Positions 21,171 through 29,679 of a stretch of 29,717 bases of DNA are shown piece by piece. A model generated the notes under the pieces. The model had not been told where the DNA came from. It saw only the letters and a program-made list of their open reading frames with translations, and did not search any database. The translations under genes were made by a program, and so were the position numbers. The stretch lies in contig JAANSK020004467.1 in assembly GCA_011763485.2 (NCBI GenBank), positions 1 to 29,717 of the forward strand, in the 5' to 3' direction. How positions within the stretch are numbered: position 1 is the stretch's first letter; every line of letters starts with the position of its first letter. The DNA comes from Isoetes engelmannii (Eukaryota > Streptophyta > Lycopodiopsida > Isoetales > Isoetaceae).

Positions 21171-22337
21171 TTAATAAATAGATTCCTGGGACGTTGGCTA
21201 TGGAATTCTTAGCTTCAGTATATATATATATTGATGGGCAACTGACAGTGCGTTAATACACTATTTTTCTTTAAGCCATAAATGAATACTATTACCTCTT
21301 GATTTCACTTTCATAGAGAAAAAACAATGTTAGTCCTTCTAAGCTGGATAACCAAATTGGCTAACAATCTCAATTTGTAGGGGAATACTTCACAATGGTA
21401 GTTGGACTATCGTAGGGAGGATAGTTGGACTATTATATGTCTTTTGTTACTAAGGATGGATCATATTGGTATATCAGTTAGATAATAAATGCATTCGTAT
21501 ACACATCTGCTATAATGACTGCTATAACAACCTCACAAGATTAGCAACGGGCACACCTTGAGCATCTTTATTGAAGGATCCCATACACCAACTTAGGACA
21601 CTATAGTAACTCTACAAAGTGCATCTAGACCCAGGGTGACAGAGAGCCACATGGGGTAAAACTAAACCGCATCTTATATTCTTTGATAAGTATAAAGAGT
21701 TATGAGTATGCTTTGACCATTTAGTCAATTAATAGATTAAAAATGTCTATGTAGTGATACAATGTGTTGTAATCTCACATTTGGTTAACAAAACCATTGC
21801 TGCGTGATGTCACTTTGGCACAGGAGGAAGAACTTAGGTCAATCTGGTTTGATGAAGCTAATCAAGCAATAATGTCAATGGTGATGGCTTTACACGATAA
21901 ATTCATTTAAGACATTAGACTTGTTTTTACACATAACTATGTCATCATTTACTAAGTGAAACTACTTGATATACCTGGGGCACATCAGTCTAAGAGAACC
22001 AACATATACATGTTCAGGTAACATTCATGATGGTATATTTTCTATAGTGCTTATTTTGACGTAGGGATAACATTTTTGGAAGTATATTAGTTTCCAAATA
22101 TGTGTCTACTCTATAGAACTTGAATATGTCTATAGTGTGAAATTTATGGATCGAAGAATATGGAGTCTTTCACAGTAATACACAACATGCCTGGAATTGT
22201 TGTTGTTTTATGGTTTTGATTGGGTAATCATTGCCCTTAAATTCCTAACAAGTCCTACATAACATTGTTGTAGATATTTCTATTAAATGCATTTGTAACA
22301 TTGCTCCTACCAGATGTGCATTTAATTATGGAGACAA
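21171..22337. other. AT-rich spacer, nothing recognised
   Basis: It holds a short TA microsatellite (about 21219-21232) and a doubled AGTTGGACTAT motif about 25 bp apart (21400 and 21424). No ORF, RNA gene or transposon end can be supported. Confidence 0.4.
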
Positions 22338-22459
22338 ACTTTTGTAGGATGTATCCTTTCTTATAAATTGTGCATCCTCCCAAAACCTAGGAGAGACTAC
22401 TTTTGTAGGATTTATCCTTTCTTATAACTTGTGCATCCTCCCAAAACCTATGAAGGACA
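22338..22459. repeat. 61-bp tandem duplication
   Basis: Two adjacent copies share ACTTTTGTAGGATKTATCC, TTTCTTATAAMTTGTGCATC and CTCCCAAAACCTA. The copies start at 22338 and 22399 and differ at only a few positions. Each contains a small palindrome-like AGGAT-NN-ATCCT. Confidence 0.8.
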
Positions 22460-23386
22460 GGCTTTTCATGTTCAAAGTGTTTGAATATGTTCCAAAAATG
22501 TTGAGCTTCCGATATCCCATGGAGAAGTGTATATTTCTTGAGATGGCATTTGAAACTGCTTTTACGTGCTTTTTTGAATATGGTTCTAAAAACCTTCCCG
22601 ACGTAAACAAAAATTAGGGCATCAATAGAAATGGGTTGAGCGACGCCCTTTACTTTGTTTTCTCTCTGCCTGATTAGGGCTTTTTGATCGAGACACCAGC
22701 AAGGAACTGTTTTTGGCCGAGGTACCAGCAGCGAGCATCTGTATTGTATGTAACTTCTGCCCCAAACGGTACTGTCTGTTCATCTCTTCTAAACCATCTC
22801 CCAAGGGGAGAGGCACTGGCAGACTTCTTGGATCCAAAAACAAGAAGGGAAAACAATCTATTTTCACTGGCAGAGAGCAAGTGGCTAAAAAAAAAAAAAA
22901 AAAAAAAAAATACTCAACCAACCAAAGTAGAACCTTGTTTGCAAAGGGCAACTGATGAAAATGAAGCGGACTTTCACAGATGCCAATGTTCATGGTGCTG
23001 CCAACAACAGACCAGTTAATCTGGGCGAAATATCATATGAGGTTACTTTCATGTATTTTTATAGATCTATAAGCATTTGAAACCCACCTCTGTTATTCTT
23101 CTAGAGCTATGAATACCTTCTGAATGCTTAGAGAGTACTGTTGTAACATTGTCTTTGACAGATAATCTTTGCTCTTTTACTCTTTTGCTTATGATTCACT
23201 TATTTGCATTGTGATTTGCAAGCATCGAGAAATGAAGTATTAGGGCTTGTTTGGCACGGTCACAACATCGTGTTCCGCTTTGGGAGGTGTGGACCTTGGT
23301 GATGACATCGCCGAAAAGGGCATCGGCAGTGCCGCAGAAGGTTCCTTTGCATTCTTAACAACTCGTGACATGTCTGCCAGTAGAGG
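22460..23386. other. Spacer with a 24-base poly(A) tract
   Basis: The tract of 24 A's lies at 22887-22910. The 280 bp before it are GC-richer than the surroundings and contain GAGACACCAGCAAGGAACTG and GAGGTACCAGCAGCGAGC, two loosely similar stretches. A retroposed sequence ending in a poly(A) tail is possible, but I see no SINE A/B boxes, no coding homology and no flanking direct repeat. Confidence 0.35.
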
Positions 23387-23659
23387 ATGCAGGCCCCTCC
23401 TAAACCTCCCCTACCTCCTAATCAGATGGAAAGATATGGCATTCGGTTTGAGGTAATTTCTTCTGCTTATCATTTGGTTGCATCTAGGTAGGCTAATTCA
23501 ATTGATTTAAATGTTTTTTTGATACCATCTGCCTAAGACCTGCTGAGCATAGATATATAATCAAGCCTTATGGAATACACAGGTTCACAAGACACTCTAA
23601 TTTTGCAGGAGCTGTGCACAAATGCAGAATATCTGCTACTTAATATAGAAAGAGCAAAG
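23387..23659 (+). other. Possible two-exon ORF start, unknown product
   Basis: An ATG at 23387 opens MQAPPKPPLPPNQMERYGIR and reaches a donor at 23452/23453 (GAG|GTAATT). An acceptor TTTTGCAG at 23608 then continues in the same phase with ELCTNAEYLLLNIERAK up to a potential donor near 23659. Downstream, separate frames (near 23680-23750 and 23784-24002) look partly coding, but stops prevent a single model. No family is recognised; it may be a fragment of a broken host gene beside the OPR remnant. Confidence 0.25.
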
Positions 23660-23957
23660 GGTATTTTTTAAGCATTACGTCCAGATTTGTGCCCAAACTT
23701 GAAGTTGCTTTAAGGATACTACAAAAAATGAGAAGTTACAACATCGAATTTAGTGGTGCAGTGTACTGTGCAAGAAATAGTTAGTGCAGATTGGTCCGAA
23801 GCTTCAGAAAATCAAACCTTTAGGCTATTTTAAAAAATGTTGTGAATCAGCTGCAAGTCTGTCCTGTACTCTGTTCTTGTATAATATATGGTCTGCAAAA
23901 GATGAAATTCAGCGGCTGGAATGGTCAAAGCAGGATTTCCTGGAGATGATACACCGA

Positions 23958-24475
23958 GGGCTGTTTTCCCAAGTATTGTTGGCACCGTACATTCTACAAT
24001 GAGCTTAACGTTTGAGACATATAATGTCCCAGCTATGTATGTTGCTATTCAAGCTGTTCTTTCTTTGTTGCAAGGCATGTGCAGGTAGACATTTGCCAGG
24101 TGGACAGGATGGAATAGGCATTTTTGGAAATGGAATCGCATGGCAATGCAATTCTCACTTCTCACCGCTTTCAGTAGCTGGTCCACAGGTCTGTAATTTG
24201 CTTGGGTTTATATTAGCAGCTCATAAATTCTTCCTTTAAGATACTCCTGGAGGTTTGATCATAGCCGACCCACCGGAGTAAATGCCACATCTAATAGTTA
24301 TGCTTCTTTCATTCTGCTTTACATGTCTTAATTCCTTTCAATTATTTTTGTTCAAATAGTTGGACTTGTTCTCTTGGAATTCAAAACGATGAACAGGTGC
24401 AAGCATGGAAGCCCATTGTGGAAGCTGTTCATGAGAAAGGGTGGTATTCCTTGATCAATGGCATGCTGGTTTGTA
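23958..24475 (+). pseudogene. 12-oxophytodienoate reductase (OPR/Old Yellow Enzyme) fragment
   Basis: OPRs are FMN-dependent alkene reductases; some act in oxylipin and jasmonate synthesis. The best-preserved pieces are DTPGGLIIA (24240-24266), TGVNATS after a 1-bp frameshift (about 24271-24293), and GIQNDEQVQAWKPIVEAVHE (24376-24435) followed by a damaged GGI...QWHAG. In intact family members these correspond to [35 protein letters not shown] and the WHVGR region. A weaker match upstream, FSQVLLAP (23964-23987) and YNVP-AMYV (about 24022-24045), fits the N-terminal segment of the flavin domain. A 185-bp stretch between the two parts lacks a proper intron border. Stops and frameshifts, and the absence of the rest of the barrel, mark a decayed 5' fragment. 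Confidence 0.6.
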
Positions 24476-25419
24476 TATCCATCAACTATTTTGAGACTTG
24501 AAAAGGCCATTGACAACTCAAGTTTACCTTTTTCAGATTACAAAGAAAGAGGTGCAGGCCTAATACTATTGTACTCTTGATAGCAAAATTGAATGGAATT
24601 TTTTTTTTTGAGCATATTTGTCTTCTGAAGTCTTTGCTTTTGTAATTCCTCTCATAAATAAAAAAAAGTTACTGATTGTAAGAGAGCCCCGAATTTTGAA
24701 AAAATATTCAAATGAAAATAGGCTGAAATATACCATTAATAGTAGACATCACAATCGGAATCACGTGAAAAAATTACTCTCAAACATTACTAAGCTAATA
24801 TACTAAGGCGGAATACTATGGTCTCTTGCCTGCACATGAAGCATAGTTAGATATCAATATTGTCATGTATACTTACAACCTTCTATAATCGTATTGATAT
24901 CATGAAAAAAAAAACACATTAATTTTTTCATATTCAAAGTTAGATATATTTACAACATTCTTTAATTATATTGGTATCATGGAAGAAAAAACATACTAGT
25001 ATATCTAAATCTAGCATTGTTTTATTGATAATTAATCACTATAAAATATCATAATAATTATGCACTTAAAATTACAAAAGATGATTAATCACCATAAAAT
25101 ATCATACTAATTATGCATGCAAAATTACAATGACAATAAACCAAGGATAATAGACGTGATCAAATACCATTCCCATAAACTTGATAAATTAAGTAGTAGG
25201 AAACATCATATATTTAAGCTGTCATAAAAACCAGCTATAGATAATCGGCTTTCAATATCATGTGAAGAAACAGTAACTGTTTGTCACATTATGAAACTGC
25301 ATTGATGAACTATATTGTATAACTAGACATGGTTTGTAAACTTTTTGGCCCACATACCGGTATTGATTTTAAGAGTTAGTTTTCATTAATAAATCATTAG
25401 AAAAAAATCATACTAATTC
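24476..25419. other. Very AT-rich spacer with small direct repeats
   Basis: No gene is supported. TTAATCACYATAAAATATCA plus following sequence is duplicated with a 53-bp offset (25032 and 25085). A GTTAGATAT ... TGATATCATG-like block is duplicated near 24847 and 24929. Base composition is very AT-rich throughout. No transposon termini were found. Confidence 0.4.
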
Positions 25420-25677
25420 AATTTTGGGGGCCTTTCTCACTCCGACACAACAGGAGTCTCGGCGGCGAGAGTTGGCTCAGGTCTGGAATGTCTGCCGCCA
25501 AGGCGGCGCCGGGGCCGCAGGATTGGTCCGAGGCAAGATGCAGATTTTTCGACCAGCACCTGTTGAGGTCACAGATGCGCTACACCATGCTACTGCAGTG
25601 TCGAGAACAGGGATAGGTTTTGTACGTATGAATGCAAAATTTTAGACATATAAAGTTGAAACATACGTATTTTTAGG

Positions 25678-26321
25678 TTAAATACATATTTCTTGTATAA
25701 AACCCTCGCCGGCGCTTTGGTTGTCCTTGCCTTTTTTTGCTTCCTTTGGTTTAGCAGCAGGAGGCCTACGCTTGCCTTTTGCTGGTGCCACCACCTCTTC
25801 CTCAACCTCCTCTTCTTCCTCCCCCACCTCTTCTTCTGCAGCCTCCTCTTCCGATTGGGTACTAGATGCCCTTGACCATTGTTTTTTCCTCGCAAAGGAT
25901 AATAGACGATAGAATATTTAGAAGTTTAGTTCCTGCACGTATAAATTTATACCAAAGTCTAGATCCAACATCCTTAATGAACTTACATATCCATCATTGT
26001 TGTTGGCAGGGATGTATTCCTGAATATCCTTGGGCTTGCACATACTGATGCTCATCATTTGCAAGTCCAAGATGTAATCTACCTCTGCATCATGGTTCAA
26101 TGTCTTGATGATTAAGATGTTCATCTCTTCCCCAGGCCTTACGCTGCACATCTCGCCAGCAGAGAAGTACTCTATCTCTTTAAACTCTCCCTTGCCTTGT
26201 TGCTTGCAAACGACCTCGAATGGATTGCTGGGCTGGACTTCTCTGTTGACGTATGAGGCTCTTCTTGTGTTCCCTTGCCCTTAGTAGCAGACTTTGAGCT
26301 ATTAAAGTGAATTTGGCACAT
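25678..26321 (-). CDS. Uncharacterised protein gene with acidic/basic tail (split or damaged)
   Basis: Reading leftward, an ATG at 26321 starts MCQIHFNSSKSATKGKGTQE. That frame stops at about 26175. From about 26240 a second frame carries the best protein-like sequence (NPFEVVCKQQGKGEFKEIEY, FSAGEMCSVRPGEEMNILII, VDYILDLQMMSISMCKPKDI), ending at a perfect donor, GAT GGA TAT|GTAAGT (25987/25986). About 100 bp further, a frame rich in Glu (EEEAAEEEVGEEEEEVEEEV) turns basic (APAKGKRRPPAAKPKEAKKG) and stops at 25678. Joining the parts needs a frameshift or unseen intron near 26240 and a weak acceptor (GGAAGAG|GAG) near 25850. Acidic-then-basic tails suit nuclear, DNA- or histone-binding proteins, but I do not recognise the family. 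The start lies 130 bp from the palindrome array and faces away from the gene at 27161, suggesting a shared promoter. It may be the second gene of a transposon. Confidence 0.4.
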
Positions 26322-26450
26322 AGTTGGTAAAAAATAAACATAAACGACAATTTCTGTTTAGATTTAGGCTTAAATTAAGCAAAACTTTAACAATAATACA
26401 ACATAAACTAGGCCACTAGAAGTCGATTTTTAACGGTTGGAGAGCACAAA

Positions 26451-26773
26451 CGGTATAAATTTATACCGTTCGAGTCCATTCGGTATAAATTTATACCGTT
26501 CGAGGACACAAACGGTGTAAATTTATACCGCCTGCACTCGAGCCATATAAATTTATACTGCTTGAGGACTTAGACGATATAAATTTATACCGTATGGGAC
26601 TCAAGTGGTATAAATTTATACCGCTCGAGAACTCTAACGTTATAAATTTATTTCGCTCGAGAACTAAAGCAGTATAAATTTATACCATTCGAGTGCAGAT
26701 GGTATAAATTTATACCGTCTAAGCCCTCAAGTGGTATTTATATCGTCTGAGTCCTCAAGCGGTATAAATATCG
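26451..26773. promoter_or_regulatory. Array of eleven phased 18-bp palindromes (CGGTATAAATTTATACCG)
   Basis: Palindromes begin at 26451, 26481, 26513, 26543, 26575, 26606, 26638, 26670, 26700, 26732 and 26760. The first nine are full length (18 bp) and keep TATAAATTTAT at their core. The last two are shortened to 14 bp. Spacing is 30-32 bp, except 28 bp at the last step. The 12-14-bp spacers are also related (YTCGAGNNC or its reverse complement), several with a CTCGAG palindrome. Every full copy contains TATAAAT on both strands. The array lies between two divergent genes. This fits a multi-site binding array for a dimeric DNA-binding protein, such as a transposase accessory protein or host repressor. 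That function is inferred. Confidence 0.85.
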
Positions 26774-27060
26774 CTCGAGGAAGTAACTCATGCCCCTTAT
26801 TAACTTTAGAGACATTAACTAAGTCTTAAAACTTCATCTATTCGTATGGTAAATAAGCTTACGTTGCCATTACGGTATACAGGACGCTATAGATGGATCG
26901 CAGAGCAAATTTGAGCTAGTAGTGCCTCGACCTCCAATTCCGTATGCAGTAATGAAGCTCGGATGCGCAGCCTTAAGTACTATTTGTTTCACATGTTTTT
27001 TTTTTTGCTTCCATCCATAAGGATTTGTTATACGTCCTTCACTTTCGTTCTCCTTGTCTT

Positions 27061-27137
27061 CGGTATAAATTTATACCGTTCCGCATAAATTTTTACCGTC
27101 TTGTCTAATTTATACCACCTCGTATAAATTTATATAG
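27061..27137 (+). promoter_or_regulatory. Second palindrome cluster, ~20-bp spacing, by the 27161 start
   Basis: Four copies of the same palindrome start at 27061 (perfect CGGTATAAATTTATACCG), 27081 (CCGCATAAATTTTTACCG), 27100 (decayed left half, TAATTTATACCA) and 27120 (TCGTATAAATTTATATA). They are 19-20 bp apart and end 24 bp before the ATG at 27161. The position suggests that they overlap the core promoter or 5' untranslated region of the plus-strand gene. Confidence 0.75.
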
Positions 27138-27160
27138 TCGTTGCTATTTTCTACATTACT

Positions 27161-28978
27161 ATGTTCCGTGGAAATCGGAGGCCTCTACCACCTTTTCCAC
27201 CTCCAGGATGTTTGTCCCCTACATTGATTGTCAGCTCAGAATCTGATGGTCAATGTACTTCCTCTGACTCTGATGTGCATATTCAGTTTACTCCACCACC
27301 TCGTACAAATGTTTGTGGGCTGCCACCACCTGTTCAGTTCACTTCGCCTCCACCTCTAAATGTGCATGGATTGCCACCACCTGTTCAGTTTACTCCACCA
27401 TCTCATGCAAATGTACGTGGATTGTCACCTGTGGAGTTTACTCCACCACCTCCTGCCAATGTACGTGGCCTTCCCCCACGTGTTCAATTTACACTATCTC
27501 AACGTAGGCGAGTGCGTAGGCTACCTCCACCTCTGTCCCCTGTATAAATTTACTCCATCCCCACAAGTAAGTATTTGTGGACTCCTCCACCTGTTGAATT
27601 CACTCCTCCTCCTGTTCATAATAGTCCTCCTGTTCACAGACAAAGACGCAGACTTCCTCCACAAGCAATTCTTCTCCCTGATGCATCTACTACTATAGCA
27701 GATCCTTCACCCTCCGACTCGCTAACTGATATCACAGTTAGTGTTGGTAAGCATAGACTTGCCACTCCAGTTTTCTATGATACTTCAGGAGCTGGTCAAC
27801 AACGTCACCAACCTAGGCTGTTGTTTCCTAGAGATAAACAATCTATCTCCAGAGCATCAACCTCCACACATGCAGGTCCACCTGAAGACTTCAGAGTATC
27901 AACCTCTACACCATCTGGTCCAGCTCATGTAGTTCTTGTGTCAGATGAAGAAGAAACACCACGTGTTGAACTTTCAGATGATGATGTAGCACAACTACAA
28001 GACACTCTGTCTGAGTTCAAAGCTCCTGTTAGTCACAACCTCAAATGGGACTTGCACAAGAAGGCTTGTACATCACAAAGGAGAAAGAAATTGATGGATG
28101 AAGGGCACTTGAGAGCAACTTACACATAGCATTGTTGTTTACAGACGTGTTTGATCAAGGTTGGCATGAGAGAACCAAGGCTACTTTGTGACACTACAGT
28201 TCAATGACTTTGCTAGAACAAAGGGGCTACTTAGCTCTCAACATTAGGCCTGACAATGATAACAAATTTACCTATATGGTTGGAAGACACAATGTTTGTC
28301 AAGCTACCTTCAAAATGATTCATGCCCTAGGGAGCAGGAGGCTTCAAACATTACAGACACGACTTGACAAGAACCATGGTATAAATGACTATTGTCATTC
28401 AGGTAGTGTTTCTAGAATGCATGCTCTTCATTGTGTTTCTTGGTTGGAAGGTTGCTTCAAAGAGTCCTGTGAGAAGCTGCCTAACAGCCAAATGTACCAC
28501 TTAAGTGATAACTTCACGAAACGTGAGGTATTTAACAACTACAAAGATTTGTGTGTTGAGGTTGGTGAATGACATGTTTGCTGCTCTTACTTCACTGTGC
28601 TTTGAAAGAAGGAATTTTTGTAGGTGTCAATTCCTAGGAAGCGTTGTATGTCTGTTTGTGCTACTTGTTCTGAATTAAAAGTTCAAAGACAGAATGCAAG
28701 GACACAGCACACTAAAAGTAAGCACACTACTTTTCTAGTCGAAGACCAATGTTAGATTCTTTGTTTTATTCCAGATATATTGAAGGAGAGACTCAACAAG
28801 CACAAGGAACAACAATCTCTTGAAAGGAGAAAGTTGACAAACACAGGAAGAAGGCATTACAGTACCCACTCAGATATGTATCAGTGGTCATTGATGGAAT
28901 GGACTAGACGAAAACTACTCTACCACATTTTCAATGTCCCCAATGATGTTCAGAAGAAGATTTTGTACACTTGCATGT
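27161..28978 (+). pseudogene. Proline-rich / transposase-like protein gene, interrupted
   Basis: The N-terminal part (ATG 27161) has about seven 17-residue repeats of the type VQFTPPPxANVRGLPPP, with a 51-bp DNA period. A +1/-1 frameshift pair around 27540-27590 interrupts repeats six and seven and creates a TAA at 27545. An acidic Ser-rich linker (HVVLVSDEEETPRVELSDDD) and RRKKLMDEGH follow. After another frameshift near 28115 the main domain reads ALLFTDVFDQGWHERTKATL, a TGA at 28189 where Trp is likely, then NDNKFTYMVGRHNVCQATFK and HLSDNFTKREVFNNYKDLCVE. Two short introns fit in phase: 28561-28623 and 28718-28774. They lead to PRKRCMSVCATCSELKVQRQ and then LKERLNKHKEQQSLERRK. The YxVGxxxVCxxxF motif, HLxxxxTKxxVxxxY motif, CxxC pair and H-Q-R helix resemble uncharacterised transposase-like proteins of plants and animals; the superfamily is not certain. 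The 3' end is cut at 28978 by a Copia insertion. Confidence 0.55.
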
Positions 28979-29327
28979 TGTTGGCGTGACGACCATACAG
29001 ATATTGACCATACAGATGTGATGTTGCATGCACGGCGACACCTTGCTTCATCGCAGCCACTGAAGTGGCACAATCTCAGCCGTCGTCGTGGGTATATATA
29101 GCAGAGCCTCTTTCGAGGCGCGCTATTCCGGTTCAACGCCAGTCTTGGACCTTCTGAGCACCTCTGTTTCTTGCCTTGTTTCTTGAGCGCCTTCGGGCCA
29201 TTATACTCTTGATCTCTGTATAATAAAATTCTTGCCAGATCCTGGCGTACACTCCTGTATTTCTGTTTTCGTGTATTTCGGTTCCGTGTATTTCGGTTAG
29301 GTTCGTGATAGTTTGAACCGGAATCCA
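28979..29327 (+). mobile_element. 5' LTR of a Ty1/Copia-type retrotransposon
   Basis: The LTR starts TGTTGGCG (28979; a start at 28976, TGTTGTTGG, is equally possible) and ends AATCCA at 29327, about 349 bp. It has a TATATATA box (29093-29100) and an AATAAA signal (29222-29227). U3 holds a doubled GACCATACAGAT (28989 and 29004), and the 3' part a doubled CGTGTATTTCGGTT-like motif (about 29270 and 29285). Directly after the end comes a candidate primer-binding site, then a leader and a gag start. The LTR lies inside the transposase-like ORF. The 3' LTR is outside the window, so age and target-site duplication cannot be checked. Confidence 0.7.
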
Positions 29328-29344
29328 TTATCAGCTCGGATCTG
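29328..29344 (+). other. Candidate tRNA primer-binding site of the Copia element
   Basis: TTATCAGCTCGGATCTG begins one base after the LTR end. TATCAG matches the core of the plant initiator-methionine tRNA primer site (TGGTATCAGAGC), but the following bases do not match fully. It is either a diverged site or uses another tRNA or tRNA region. Confidence 0.5.
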
Positions 29345-29441
29345 CTTGGAGCTCGTCCGTGGATCAACTTGGGAAGTCCACCCCTGCAGTCGATCAGACC
29401 AATTAAGTAGGTGCTTTTCTTTTGTATAGTTCTGCTCCTCA

Positions 29442-29648
29442 GGATCGCGGTGGCGATCCTGCTAGGCATGTTTGGGTGAAAATTTCTTAGTTTTTTGCTC
29501 CGTCAGATCGCGGTCGCGATCCTCTTTAGCAGTTTCGATGAAAAAAAAATGCTCTGCTCTGCTCCGTTAGATCGCGAGCGCGATTCTGCTGAGCTAATTC
29601 TGGAAAATTTTTGCTCTGCCCTGCTCTGTTGGATCGCCAACGCGATCC
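29442..29648 (+). repeat. Four 63-bp leader repeats with GATCGC...GCGATC hairpins
   Basis: Between the primer-binding site and gag there are four units, with hairpin cores at 29442-29459 (GGATCGCGGTGGCGATCC), 29505-29522, 29569-29586 and 29631-29648 (GGATCGCCAACGCGATCC). Spacing is 63, 64 and 62 bp. The stems ATCGC/GCGAT are kept in all four while the central bases differ. A TGCTCTGCTCYGTYRG-type sequence precedes the later cores. In RNA each would be a short stable stem-loop in the 5' leader, where retroelements carry packaging, dimerisation or translation signals. Confidence 0.85.
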
Positions 29649-29679
29649 TTCTGAATAGCTTTTGGTACTGTCGGTTCTC

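Noticed and set aside
22622-23019. Overlapping ORFs around the poly(A) tract
   Set aside because: Their length depends on the A/T run coding Lys or Phe stretches; the frames conflict and none shows a domain.
23232-23250. TTA-GGGCTTGTTTGG as a Tourist/PIF-Harbinger terminus
   Set aside because: The motif fits such termini, but no inverted partner with a matching TTA/TAA duplication was found nearby.
26451-26773. CRISPR-like array (short repeats with similar-sized spacers)
   Set aside because: The repeats are palindromic and variable, the spacers are related to one another, no cas genes are present, and the surroundings are plant nuclear DNA.
29328-29344. Perfect initiator-tRNA primer-binding site
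   Set aside because: Only the TATCAG core matches; it was kept as a candidate site with moderate confidence instead.
28915-29469. 184-codon minus-strand ORF
   Set aside because: It runs antisense through the LTR (including its TATA box and polyadenylation signal) and the end of the transposase-like gene; its composition is basic and low in known motifs.
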